64,000 nt of DNA from Nitrosococcus wardiae (GTDB lineage: Bacteria > Pseudomonadota > Gammaproteobacteria > Nitrosococcales > Nitrosococcaceae), in NCBI RefSeq assembly GCF_004421105.1, contig NZ_CP038033.1, forward strand, positions 2,003,659-2,067,658. The letters are read 5' to 3'. Shown here in pieces: positions 45,211-54,547 of the stretch; position 1 is the stretch's first letter; each line of letters starts with the position of its first letter. The notes under the pieces are model-generated. The model did no database searches, was not told the DNA's origin, and saw only the letters and a program-made list of their open reading frames with translations. Made by a program: the position numbers and the translations under genes.

Positions 45211-46656
45211 CTAGATTCGGGTTTGGAAACTCACGGTGAGGGTGACTTGCCCCTCTGCCGGGACAGGCAGTTGCCAGAGCGCAGTATTGGCCGTTTCCCG
45301 TTGGTGGGGGTGGCTTTCGGTCAGAATATGCCAGTCGCCAGGGATAAATTCGGCGACCTTCACCAGAACCGATTCCTTTTTGGCATTACGAAGCAAAATT
45401 TCAAAGGAGGCTTCAAAGGAGTCGGAATCCAGTTTGCGGTACTTGGTCCGCCGTTTTTCCCCAGTAATGTCAAAAGCCTGTCCTAGTTTTAGTCTGGCGG
45501 AGTCGTTTTTGGCGACGTGATTAATCCGATCCTCCCCGACAAATTGGGTGTTGCCCTTGGAATCTTGCTTATAGACTCGGATGACCCCCGCTGGCAAAGG
45601 GAGACCCAGCCCCGTTTTTTCAGTGTTATCGAAATGGAGGTAGACCATGACCGGGGGCTTTAAGAGGGAGGAGGCCTGGGAATGGCCGTAGTAGAGATGG
45701 GGCGTATGGCTGCGGAGTTCATAGTGTTTATGAACGGTGACGTCCTGGGTGCTTAACAAAGCGACCTGTTTAGTCTGATTATTTTTGATGGTTGTGGTGC
45801 GTTCCAAACTGTATAGATGGTAGTCCAGCAAAGCCTCTTCTTGTATGGGGGGAGCCTCAGCAAGTGCCAGGGCCTCTCGCGCTTGGCGCTTGGCGTAGTC
45901 AGCTACCGGAGTAACCCGATGGACACTGCCCGCCACCAATTGCAGCTGGGCATCCTGGTAAGAAGTCCCGGAACGGTTAATGAGAGTCACCCAACCATTT
46001 AGATCAAAGCGATCTTCGGTCTGATTGAGTTTAGCCACGTAATCGGCTTTCCAACTCAGGCCACTGGTAAGATAGCTCAGCTCAAGCTCCTGCTTTCCTG
46101 CCATTGCGGTATGGAGTTGCAAAATCAGGGAGGGGCGCTCTCGCAGGTCTTGGGGAATATCCTGGTAGACCAGGCGGGAGGGGGAAATCCCCGTCTCAAT
46201 GCGGTCCCCGAAGCGTAAGACTACCCCTTGGTTGGCGGCGAGCAGGGTCGCCTGTTCAATGGTTTCCTCTCCAGTAGTGGGGTGGCGGTAAATAACGCCC
46301 ACTTCATGCCCCACATGTTTTTGAATCAAAGTTTGTGCGGTTAGCAAATCAAATTCATAGTTTTGCTCAATAATAGAGAAACCCTGGGGTTGAGAGAGAT
46401 TGCGGAGAAGGGCGGTCTCAGGTTGGATGTTGGCGCTTACGTCCATGAAAGCCAACATATTATGCCCTTTTTTTAAGGCTACCCGACGCTGATCTTTTAT
46501 CAAGGCCAAGTCATTGTTGTAGATAGTCAGCGCCACCCTTTTTTGATCGGCATCGGTGGTGCGCGTCTCTTCCTGGCTCCAAACGATAGGGCTTGAGAAT
46601 AGAATCGCCAAAGCAAAGGCTCCTATAGGAATCGATCTTGGCATCGGCGTAGTCAT
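45211..46656 (-). CDS. DUF4139-domain secreted protein
   Basis: 481 aa with a signal peptide (cleavage near VWSQEE). Beta-rich throughout. LTIYNNDLALIKDQRRVAL and LSYLTSGLSWKADYVAKL are typical of the DUF4139 family, whose function is not established. It ends about 46 bp before the GH57 gene on the same strand. A 25-bp perfect inverted repeat lies upstream. Confidence 0.82.
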   Translation of the reverse strand: MTTPMPRSIPIGAFALAILFSSPIVWSQEETRTTDADQKRVALTIYNNDLALIKDQRRVALKKGHNMLAFMDVSANIQPETALLRNLSQPQGFSIIEQNYEFDLLTAQTLIQKHVGHEVGVIYRHPTTGEETIEQATLLAANQGVVLRFGDRIETGISPSRLVYQDIPQDLRERPSLILQLHTAMAGKQELELSYLTSGLSWKADYVAKLNQTEDRFDLNGWVTLINRSGTSYQDAQLQLVAGSVHRVTPVADYAKRQAREALALAEAPPIQEEALLDYHLYSLERTTTIKNNQTKQVALLSTQDVTVHKHYELRSHTPHLYYGHSQASSLLKPPVMVYLHFDNTEKTGLGLPLPAGVIRVYKQDSKGNTQFVGEDRINHVAKNDSARLKLGQAFDITGEKRRTKYRKLDSDSFEASFEILLRNAKKESVLVKVAEFIPGDWHILTESHPHQRETANTALWQLPVPAEGQVTLTVSFQTRI

Positions 46657-46795
46657 TTCTTTAATGAGGAGATAGGATTACCCGGCCAGTATAGACCACT
46701 CTGCCTGTCCATAGGCAGCCCCCCATCGCCATTGAGCTACTTGCTAAATTGTAGGGGATAAGTACCTATGAATAAGATATGAGGTGTTTTAAGAG

Positions 46796-46865
46796 CGAGC
46801 TGGTGGTGTTCCGCCAACCCGTTTTTCCTCCCTGAAAAAAGGGTTGGCGGAACACCACCAGCTCG
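46796..46865. repeat. 25-bp perfect inverted repeat (long hairpin)
   Basis: Arms 46796-46820 and 46841-46865 are exact reverse complements over 25 bp (CGAGCTGGTGGTGTTCCGCC...), and the 20-base loop can add a TTTTTC/GAAAAA stem. It lies between divergent genes, so it is not a normal terminator. Confidence 0.85.
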
Positions 46866-47433
46866 ACCCAGGAATACCTCAAAACTTTTACTAAGATACT
46901 TAATGTCTGTGATTAAGGGGTTCCTTTCTCATCCTTGTCTCTGATAAGGTTGATGGGGGCAAGCCCCTATGCATAGATTTTCTAGAATAAGGGCACAGAG
47001 ATATAAGTACCACCACCTTATAAAAGCCCTGGTAATCGGCATCAGACTTTGTCTTCTTATTCCCTCCCCCTTGATGGGGGAGGGTTAGGGTGGGGGTGAT
47101 GTAATAGGGACCTTAAGTAAGTTCGGGAATCCGATGATCTGCCCCATTTTGACATATCGGTTGCAGAATTATTGGCGCACGAAACTTGAATCTCAGTCAA
47201 GTTTTAGTGCCTAGCCGCAAGTGGACAAGAACATCGATTTGACCGGTATCGCTCGCTTGGTCTGGGATCCGGACTGCCCGTGAACGGGAGCCCTAGCTTG
47301 TTAGGCCCTCCCGGCTTGACTAGATTCCGCTTTAAATCCTCAGTCTCCTGTGCTATCTCCTAGAGTGTTAATGTAACGCAGAAGCATGGAAACCAGGATC
47401 CGAATAACAGCACGGTTATAACACTCCAATAGT
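46866..47433. other. intergenic stretch without a supported gene
   Basis: Contains a CCTCCCCC/GGGGGAGG hairpin at about 47065-47088 of a common interspersed type, and a GC-rich hairpin ACGGGAG...CTCCCG near 47283-47312. No coding or RNA gene is recognised. Confidence 0.45.
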
Positions 47434-49695
47434 ATGTGGCTCAGATGGTTCCCCTGGAAGTTTTTTATTGGACGCTTAGCAAGGGCTCACGGACTGCTTG
47501 ATCCCGTACAAGTCCTGGCGCGTCTGGAGAGCTTTGCCCAGCCCTCCGAGGTCAAAGAGCCCTTAGAGCTACTTCGCGCTGGTGTGGTTTTCCACGCCCG
47601 TGGCCTTCTCAATGCTGCCACTATTCAGCACAACTTGGATTGGATCTGGCCCTTTTGGGTGGAACGGCAATTCGATCCCAAGGATGAGGCATTCATTCCC
47701 AGGGCTTTTTCCATTACCCACATCAACCTCACCCATCGGAACTGGACAGCCGTTGGAATTCCCGATGTTACGGAGCTGCCCATCGTCGATCCTCGGGGGC
47801 TGGTTACTCCATTTTGGGATAGTTGGTCTTTGGATAGCTGGGTGATTAGTGAGGACGGCCGTTGGTTGGTTCCCTCGCGGCTCGAGACAGTCACCCACTA
47901 CTTGGCCCTTGAGGAGGGGGAAGCGGTGGTGACCGAAAGCACTACCCAGGGGTTGCAACTCCTTTCCCGGGTTCACGTTGTTATGGAAGAGGGTATTCCC
48001 ACCTGTCAGGTACATCTGACGGCCCGTGCTGATGCCAAGGCCTGGCTGGCGGTTAGCTTGCGTCCTTATAACCCGGAAGGGGTGAGTCTGGTGCATCAGA
48101 TTCATTTAAGCGAGGATGCCATGGGGTGGGAACTGGACCACCACCGGCGAGTGCGCTTCAGCCAGCCAATGGAGCGGACTCAATTTTCCGACTATCGCTC
48201 GGGTGACGTTCATACTCTACTTCCAGCCGGAGCTGATGCTCGTCAGGTCTACTGCAATGTGGGCATGGCGACTGCGGCGGCGCTATTTTCCATCGAACCA
48301 GAGCAGTCCAGGGAGCTTTTTGTGGGTGTTCCTCTCGCTGAAAAAGTGCAGCAGGGGGTAAATTCAGGAGATTCAGGCGCTGCACTGTGGCGGCACAATC
48401 TTCAAGCGTGCACCAAGCTAGAATTGCCTGAGCGCCAATTCCAATTTCTTTACGATGCGGCGGTGCGGACCCTTATTCTCCATTCGCCGACGGAGGTCTA
48501 TCCGGGACCCTATACCTACAAGCGCTTTTGGTTTCGCGATGCCGCCTTTATCCTTCATGCCCTCCTTTGTGGGGGACTAAAAGATCGAGTGGAGCGGACT
48601 TTAGATACCTTCCCGTCGCGGCAAACCCAGGGGGGCTTTTTCCATTCCCAGGAAGGGGAATGGGACTCGAACGGTGAAGCCCTCTGGATTTTTAAGCGTT
48701 TCTGCCAGTTGACAGGTCGTTCCCCTAAACAGGCGTGGCGGCGGGCGATTCTTCATGGCGGACGCTGGCTTGTACGGAAGCGCTTGTCCGAGCAGTTGGA
48801 GGCGCCCCATGCCGGATTGTTGCCAGCGGGGTTTAGCGCCGAGCACCTGGGGCCTAACGACTATTACTATTGGGATGATTTTTGGGGTGTGGCGGGGCTG
48901 AGAGCCGCAGCAGGGCTGCTAGAGTCCTACGGCGACGAAAAACATGCCCGTGAGTTCCGTCTTGAAGCGGACCGTTTCATGGCGGCCATTGAAAAGAGCC
49001 TGGCGGCGATAAAACCGGGTCTCGGTCATCCAGGAATGCCGGCTTCCCCCTATCGCCGAATGGATGCGGGGGCCATTGGTTCCTTGGCTGTGGGTTATCC
49101 TCTTCAGTTGTGTCCAGCCACTGATCCCCCATTGCTGGCAACCGCCTCTTATCTCATTGAGAACTGCTTTGTTGGGGGGGGCTTCTTTCAAGACATGATC
49201 CACTCAGGGATCAATCCTTATCTTACTTTACATATTGCCCAGGTCCTGCTGCGAGCAGGAGATCCCCGGGCGTTGGAGCTGATGCAGGCAGTGGCAGGGC
49301 TGGCTTCTCCCACGGGCCAGTGGCCAGAAGCGATACATCCACGGACCGGGGGTGGCTGCATGGGCGATGGACACCACGTGTGGGCAGCGGCAGAGTGGGT
49401 GCTCATGATGAGGAACTGTTTTGTTCGAGAAGAAGAGGATCGCCTGATTCTGGCTTCTGGTATACCCGCTAGGTGGCTTGAGGGGGGAGAGCTTATCTCT
49501 TATGGGCCGGCACCGACACCATTTGGGGATATCACTGTTTCCCTGCGGCCAGAGGGGGAGAACGTGGTGGTTTATTGGCAAGGGCAATGGCGCCAAGAGC
49601 CACCACGGATAGAGGTCCGCTTGCCGGGCCTTGCTCCCTTGCATCCCCCGGAAGGCAAAGACCAGGTTACGGCAAAGGGAGTCATGCCCTTGTGA
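47434..49695 (+). CDS. glycogen debranching-type (alpha/alpha)6 glycosidase-like protein
   Basis: 753 aa. A beta-rich N-terminal half is followed by a helical C-terminal half with the six-hairpin pattern: KRFWFRDAAFILHALLCGGL, GEALWIFKRFCQLTG, WAAAEWVLMMRNCF. This fits amylo-alpha-1,6-glucosidase-like or related six-hairpin enzymes, although the exact family is uncertain. It overlaps the GT4 gene by 4 bp (GTGA), so the two act in one operon, perhaps in synthesis or trimming of a storage or osmolyte sugar. Confidence 0.75.
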   Translation: MWLRWFPWKFFIGRLARAHGLLDPVQVLARLESFAQPSEVKEPLELLRAGVVFHARGLLNAATIQHNLDWIWPFWVERQFDPKDEAFIPRAFSITHINLTHRNWTAVGIPDVTELPIVDPRGLVTPFWDSWSLDSWVISEDGRWLVPSRLETVTHYLALEEGEAVVTESTTQGLQLLSRVHVVMEEGIPTCQVHLTARADAKAWLAVSLRPYNPEGVSLVHQIHLSEDAMGWELDHHRRVRFSQPMERTQFSDYRSGDVHTLLPAGADARQVYCNVGMATAAALFSIEPEQSRELFVGVPLAEKVQQGVNSGDSGAALWRHNLQACTKLELPERQFQFLYDAAVRTLILHSPTEVYPGPYTYKRFWFRDAAFILHALLCGGLKDRVERTLDTFPSRQTQGGFFHSQEGEWDSNGEALWIFKRFCQLTGRSPKQAWRRAILHGGRWLVRKRLSEQLEAPHAGLLPAGFSAEHLGPNDYYYWDDFWGVAGLRAAAGLLESYGDEKHAREFRLEADRFMAAIEKSLAAIKPGLGHPGMPASPYRRMDAGAIGSLAVGYPLQLCPATDPPLLATASYLIENCFVGGGFFQDMIHSGINPYLTLHIAQVLLRAGDPRALELMQAVAGLASPTGQWPEAIHPRTGGGCMGDGHHVWAAAEWVLMMRNCFVREEEDRLILASGIPARWLEGGELISYGPAPTPFGDITVSLRPEGENVVVYWQGQWRQEPPRIEVRLPGLAPLHPPEGKDQVTAKGVMPL

Positions 49696-50975
49696 AAATT
49701 TGCATGCTGACCAATACCTTTACGCCCCATGTTGGCGGAGTGGCCCGCAGTGTATCGAACTTTACGGCCGAATACCGTCGCCTTGGTCATCAGGTGCTGG
49801 TGGTGGCCCCCCTGTTCGAGGGGACCCCTTTGCAGGAGCAGGACGTGATCCGAATTCCCGCCATTCAACATTTCCGGGGAAGCGATTTTTCGGTCCCTTT
49901 GCCGGTGCCCGGGAAGCTTGCGGCTGCGCTTAAACAATTTGCACCTGATGTGCTCCACTCCCACCATCCGTTTCTATTAGGCGATACGGCCCTCCGTATT
50001 GGGGCTGCTCAAAACCTCCCTGTAATTTTTACTTACCATACCATGTATGAGCAGTATACTCATTATGTTCCGGCTGATTCCTCCCGGCTCAAGCGCTTCG
50101 CCATTGATCTAGCTAGTGGTTACTGCAACCTTTGCGATGGAGTCATTGTCCCCAGCGACAGTATTGCAAGGATACTCCGGCAACGGGGCGTGAAGGTGCC
50201 GATGGAGGTAATTCCTACTGGTGTGGAGGTGGAATACTTTGTCCGCGGAGATGGTCAGGATTTCCGGCGCGCCAAGGGCATTCCTGCTGACGCTTTTCTC
50301 GTCGGCCATATTGGCAGGTTAGCCCCGGAAAAAAATTTGGACTTCCTCTCCAATGCTGTCGCTCAGTTTCTGTTGGAGAATGAGAAGGCTCGTTTTTTAG
50401 TGGCGGGTGACGGGCCTTCAGCAGCAGAGATCAAGCGCCTGTTTGAGTCCCTGGGCCTCGGTAGACGTCTGGATTTCATGGGTATCTTGCAAGGGAGCGA
50501 TCTTGTAAATGCTTACCACGCCATGGATGTATTCGTATTCGCTTCCCAGAGCGAAACCCAAGGTTTGGTGCTCGCCGAGGCGATGGCCGCGAGCACGCCA
50601 GTGGTCGCTCTTGATGCCCCTGGGGTACGTGAAGTGGTCATCGATCATCGAAATGGACGCTTGCTGTTCCAGGAAGATCCCAAGGAGTTTGCCGTGGCTC
50701 TATCCTGGATGTGCTCTCTTACTCCAGCCAAACGCCGAAACTTTGAAGGGGCGGCTCGGGAAACGGCTAATCATTTTTCTATGACCAGATGCGCCCACCG
50801 AGCCCTCAAATTTTATAATGCCATGCAAGCCAAGGTGCCGTCTCTCAAACCCATCGAAAGAAGTCGTTGGGCTATTGCCAGGCACCGTATCGAGACTGAG
50901 TGGGAAATTCTGAGGAATATCGCGGCAGCAGTCAGTGATTCGGTTCGGACTCCCTCAGGAAACAATTCTACATAG
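49692..50975 (+). CDS. GT4-family glycosyltransferase
   Basis: 427 aa from the GTG at 49692 that overlaps the previous stop (GTGA). The open frame extends upstream but without family similarity. Features: MLTNTFTPHVGGVARSV at the N-terminus, a Rossmann-type HSHHPFLLGDTA, the nucleotide-sugar region GRLAPEKNLDFLS, and the E-x7-E motif in SETQGLVLAEAMA. A retaining transferase of the GT-B fold; donor and acceptor are unknown. It is close to phosphatidylinositol mannosyltransferase-like and SqdX-like enzymes. Confidence 0.88.
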   Translation: MKICMLTNTFTPHVGGVARSVSNFTAEYRRLGHQVLVVAPLFEGTPLQEQDVIRIPAIQHFRGSDFSVPLPVPGKLAAALKQFAPDVLHSHHPFLLGDTALRIGAAQNLPVIFTYHTMYEQYTHYVPADSSRLKRFAIDLASGYCNLCDGVIVPSDSIARILRQRGVKVPMEVIPTGVEVEYFVRGDGQDFRRAKGIPADAFLVGHIGRLAPEKNLDFLSNAVAQFLLENEKARFLVAGDGPSAAEIKRLFESLGLGRRLDFMGILQGSDLVNAYHAMDVFVFASQSETQGLVLAEAMAASTPVVALDAPGVREVVIDHRNGRLLFQEDPKEFAVALSWMCSLTPAKRRNFEGAARETANHFSMTRCAHRALKFYNAMQAKVPSLKPIERSRWAIARHRIETEWEILRNIAAAVSDSVRTPSGNNST

Positions 50976-50997
50976 GTGAGCGGCTAAATTAAGATAA

Positions 50998-51020
50998 AGG
51001 CCGGCCCTTAGCCGGCTTTT
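50998..51020. terminator. bidirectional terminator between convergent genes
   Basis: GCCGGC (51000-51005), loop CCTTA, GCCGGC (51011-51016) followed by TTTT on the plus strand and a shorter A/T flank on the other side. The minus-strand hsp20 stop codon (51008-51010) lies in the loop. Confidence 0.65.
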
Positions 51021-51514
51021 ACCTCAATGCGGTGTTTTGTCTGCCGCGCTTTAGGCAGGGAAATCCATAATACCCCGCGGCGATATTTGGCGCGAGCCTC
51101 GCTTTCATTGACCTCAGCGGGTAAGGGCAGGGCCCGTTCAAAGCGCCCATAAGCCCGTTCCATCATATAATAGCGTCCCTCGCTTTGTTCCCGTACTACC
51201 CGCTTTTCACCGCGGACAACCAAAGTGTTGTCAATGACTTCAATATCAAAATCGCTGACTTCCATGCCGGGAACTTCCAGCTGAACGGTCACGGTTTTAT
51301 CATCCTCTTGGATCTCAGCGGCGAGTAGCCCCCAGCGGGAGGCACTCTCCATGATCTGCTCTTCCGTGGTTTCCAACTGTCCTCGCTGGGTCGTTGGCGA
51401 AAAGTGGGTGAGGGCTTGGCTTGCCCGTTCCCGCAGGTGATGCCAACCCTCGGTGAGGTAATCCCAAGCACGGGAGGCACCTTTATGGATTTGCTCTAGG
51501 GGAGACATCCTCAT
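51008..51514 (-). CDS. Hsp20/alpha-crystallin family small heat-shock protein
   Basis: 168 aa. The alpha-crystallin domain occupies about residues 65-165: VQLEVPGMEVSDFDIEVID, LVVRGEKRV, YGRFERALPLP, and AKYRRGVLWISLPK in place of the usual A-x-x-x-n-GVL motif. It is an ATP-independent holdase. A second Hsp20 gene lies 63 bp upstream on the same strand, so they may be co-induced by stress. The N-terminal 60 residues are longer than in its neighbour. Confidence 0.9.
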   Translation of the reverse strand: MRMSPLEQIHKGASRAWDYLTEGWHHLRERASQALTHFSPTTQRGQLETTEEQIMESASRWGLLAAEIQEDDKTVTVQLEVPGMEVSDFDIEVIDNTLVVRGEKRVVREQSEGRYYMMERAYGRFERALPLPAEVNESEARAKYRRGVLWISLPKARQTKHRIEVKAG

Positions 51515-51577
51515 TACTCCTTTTCTAGACCTTCAGTTATCCGTCTCACCACGGTTCTTTGAGACCGATCTCTTGGC

Positions 51578-52024
51578 TCAGCCTTCAACCGTAATCTTAC
51601 GGGGCTGCGCTTGCTGGGTTTTCGGGATCACCAGCTCCAGGACACCATTTTGAGAACGGGCACTCACCTTGGCGGCATCGACCGTATGGGGCAATGCAAA
51701 GCGCCGTAAAAAGCTGCCGCTGACCCGTTCTGACCGCTTATAGCTTTGTTGTTCCCCGGAATGGAGGGGCTCCCGGTGGCCTTTGAGCGTGAGAGTGCCT
51801 TTATCCAGGGTCACCTCAATATCTTTGGCTTCAACGCCTGGTAGATCAGCATAAATGACAAACCGATCCGTCTCTTCCTTGATGTCTACGGCAGGAACCC
51901 AATCGCTGGTTGTCAGCTCGGCTTCGGTTTGAGCGTGCCGTAGGGGGTTGGTCTCAAAGAGGCGATTGACTTCCCTTTGCAACTGGTTGAGCATATCAAA
52001 AGGTTCATAGTGTCTAATAGCCAT
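51578..52024 (-). CDS. Hsp20/alpha-crystallin family small heat-shock protein
   Basis: 148 aa, standard length. DMLNQLQREVNRLFE at the N-terminus, then the alpha-crystallin domain with VYADLPGVEAKDIEVTLDKG, LTLKGHRE, SGSFLRRFALPHTVDAAKV and ARSQNGVLELVIPK (the conserved GVL motif). It is followed by the second Hsp20 gene. An AGGAGGAAG ribosome site precedes the ATG. Confidence 0.93.
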   Translation of the reverse strand: MAIRHYEPFDMLNQLQREVNRLFETNPLRHAQTEAELTTSDWVPAVDIKEETDRFVIYADLPGVEAKDIEVTLDKGTLTLKGHREPLHSGEQQSYKRSERVSGSFLRRFALPHTVDAAKVSARSQNGVLELVIPKTQQAQPRKITVEG

Positions 52025-52146
52025 TATTTCTCTTCCTCCTGTAAGTGGGACCTTAGGTAAAAATTCGTGAATAGGATGAGCGGTCCCTTCTTAGCAAGAA
52101 AAATGGGGATGCTTTCGTGCCCTTTCAAGGGGGTGCTGAGGGCAAA

Positions 52147-54054
52147 TTAGCTTGTATGTTGGGCAGCTTCCAAATCCTCGCTGGCCATCAACCAGGCTTC
52201 TTCTGTCTCCATAAGGGTTTGTTCTAGACGCGCTTGTTTCATGAGCAGGGCTTTGAGATGCTCTTTTTGTTGTGGATCCTGGTATAAATCAGGATGAGCC
52301 AATGCCTGGTCGAGGGCTGATTTTTCAGCCTGTAGTTTTTCCAATGTTCCCTCGATTTCATCAAGCTTCTTCCGTAAGGGCTGTAAAAGGCGGCGCCGCT
52401 CCGCTTCTTGCCGTCGGCGTTCCTTGCGAGCGGCGGCAAGATGGGGTTCAGAAGGGCTCCCGTTAGAGGTGTCCTCAGTGCCATTTTGGCGCTGGCTAAG
52501 CCATTGTTGATAGTTTTCCAAATCCCCATCAAAGGGAGAAGCGCTATGATCGGCCACTAACCACAAGATATCCGTGGTGCTGCGCAGGAGGTGGCGATCA
52601 TGGGAGACCACCACCATGGCTCCTTCAAAATCTTGTAGGGCGGCGGTCAAGGCATGGCGCATTTCCAAATCAAGATGGTTAGTGGGTTCATCCAGCAGCA
52701 GCAGATTGGGACGTTGAGACACGAGCAAAGCCAGGGCAAGGCGGGCTTTTTCCCCTCCTGAAAAAGGGGCTACCGGTTCTAAGGCCTGATCACCTCGGAA
52801 ATTGAAGCCCCCGAGAAAATCCCGCATTTCTTTCTCGGCGGCGGTCGGGGTCAGTCGCTGCAGATGCTGGAGCGGGCTTTGGTGGGCGTTGAGCTGCTCT
52901 ATTTGGTGTTGGGCGAAATAACCAACGCGCAAATCCGGTGAGCTGTCCACGGTCCCGCTGCGGGCCTGCAGCTCTCCAGCGAGCAGTTTAATGAGAGTGG
53001 ATTTGCCAGCCCCATTGGGTCCAAGCAGGCCAATACGGTCCCCCGGGGTTAAATCGAGGTTGACTCGGCTCAACACTTCCCGCTGACCGTAACCGATGGC
53101 CACTTGACGAAGGCGCAGGAGATTGGCGGGGAGCTTTTCCGGTTGAGGCAGAGAAAAGTGAAAAGGGGAATGGATATGGGCTGGAGCAATACGCTCCATC
53201 CGCTGTAGGGCCTTGAGGCGGCTCTGAGCCTGGCGCGCTTTGCTTGCTTTGGCCCGAAAGCGGTCCACAAAGCGTTGGATATGGGCAATTTCCCGCTGTT
53301 GCTTTTGATAGCTGGCCTGTTGTTGGGCTAATTGCTCAGTCCGATATCGTTCAAAGTCAGAGTAATTGCCACGGTAGTAGTCGACAGTCTTATTTTCAAT
53401 GTGGGCAATATGGTCCACCGCCCGGTCGAGCAGTTCCCGGTCATGGGAGATCAACAACAGAGTACCGGGATAAGTGCTTAGCCAACTTTCTAGCCATAAC
53501 ACGGCATCCAGGTCGAGGTGGTTGGTGGGTTCGTCCAAGAGCAGTAAGTCGGAACGGCACATGAGGGCTTGAGCAAGATTAAGGCGCATCCGCCAGCCAC
53601 CGGAAAAAGCCCGTACCGGTAGGCTTTCCTGATCGGCGGTAAAGCCTAAACCGTGCATGAGTTTTATTGCTCGCACTGGAGCCGTATAGCCATCGATGGC
53701 CTCAATCCGAGCATGGAGGGCGCCCTGGGCGGTTCCATTTTCTGCTTGCTCCGCTTTTGCCAGTTCGGCCTGGAGAAAGCGAAGTTCGGTGTCACCGTCA
53801 AGGACATAGTCCAGGGCAGGGGTCTCTACCGCTGGGGTTTCTTGGGCCACATGAGCTATTACCCATTGGGAGGGTCGGTTGAATTCCCCCGCATCCGGCT
53901 GGAGTCGCCCGAGGATGAGGTCAAATAAACTGGATTTGCCGCAGCCATTAGCGCCGGTGAGACCCACCCGCTGGCCAGGATGAATGGTCAGGTTAAAATA
54001 TTCGAAAAGCAGTCGGCTGCCCCGCCGTAAAGAAATATTTTGGAAACTTAGCAT
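52147..54054 (-). CDS. yheS: ABC-F family ATPase, YheS type
   Basis: 635 aa, two ABC domains in one chain without membrane segments. Walker A GANGCGKSS and GPNGAGKST, two signature motifs (FSGGWRMRL and FSGGEKARL) and two LLLLDEPTNHLDL Walker B segments. The start LSFQNISLRRGSRLLFE and the length match YheS. The C-terminal 90 residues form a charged coiled coil. ABC-F proteins act on the ribosome in translation quality control. Confidence 0.93.
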   Translation of the reverse strand: MLSFQNISLRRGSRLLFEYFNLTIHPGQRVGLTGANGCGKSSLFDLILGRLQPDAGEFNRPSQWVIAHVAQETPAVETPALDYVLDGDTELRFLQAELAKAEQAENGTAQGALHARIEAIDGYTAPVRAIKLMHGLGFTADQESLPVRAFSGGWRMRLNLAQALMCRSDLLLLDEPTNHLDLDAVLWLESWLSTYPGTLLLISHDRELLDRAVDHIAHIENKTVDYYRGNYSDFERYRTEQLAQQQASYQKQQREIAHIQRFVDRFRAKASKARQAQSRLKALQRMERIAPAHIHSPFHFSLPQPEKLPANLLRLRQVAIGYGQREVLSRVNLDLTPGDRIGLLGPNGAGKSTLIKLLAGELQARSGTVDSSPDLRVGYFAQHQIEQLNAHQSPLQHLQRLTPTAAEKEMRDFLGGFNFRGDQALEPVAPFSGGEKARLALALLVSQRPNLLLLDEPTNHLDLEMRHALTAALQDFEGAMVVVSHDRHLLRSTTDILWLVADHSASPFDGDLENYQQWLSQRQNGTEDTSNGSPSEPHLAAARKERRRQEAERRRLLQPLRKKLDEIEGTLEKLQAEKSALDQALAHPDLYQDPQQKEHLKALLMKQARLEQTLMETEEAWLMASEDLEAAQHTS

Positions 54055-54139
54055 CGGCTGATTATAGATAAAATGAGAAGACTATAATTTTTTATTAACA
54101 AAATTTTAATAGGATACCAAGCCTAGAGAGGAGGGCTCG

Positions 54140-54547
54140 ATGGAGAACAAGATCCATAAATCCGAACAAGAGTGGAAAGCGCGGTTGACGCCGGAGCAAT
54201 ATCATGTCACTCGGGAGGCGGGGACCGAACCGGCTTTTAGTGGAAAGTATTACCATCACCAGGCGGAGGGGACTTATTGCTGTATTTGCTGTGGTCACCC
54301 CTTATTTAGTTCGGCGCAAAAATACGAATCCGGAACCGGTTGGCCGAGTTTTTGGAATCCCATCCGGGAGCAGGCGCTAGAGCTGCGTTCAGATAACAGC
54401 CATGGTATGCATCGGGTTGAGGTCAGGTGTGCCCGCTGCGATGCCCACCTGGGGCATGTTTTTGGTGATGGTCCCGATCCCACGGGGCAGCGTTATTGTA
54501 TTAATTCTTGTGCGTTGGATTTTGAAGCCGCTTCCTCTTCCGTTTAG
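54140..54547 (+). CDS. msrB: peptide-methionine (R)-S-oxide reductase
   Basis: 135 aa. Zinc Cys pairs [10 protein letters not shown] and [12 protein letters not shown], and the catalytic Cys in [11 protein letters not shown]. It repairs methionine-R-sulfoxide with thioredoxin. The 3' end overlaps the likely start of apbE. GAGAGGAGG precedes the ATG. Confidence 0.95.
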   Translation: MENKIHKSEQEWKARLTPEQYHVTREAGTEPAFSGKYYHHQAEGTYCCICCGHPLFSSAQKYESGTGWPSFWNPIREQALELRSDNSHGMHRVEVRCARCDAHLGHVFGDGPDPTGQRYCINSCALDFEAASSSV

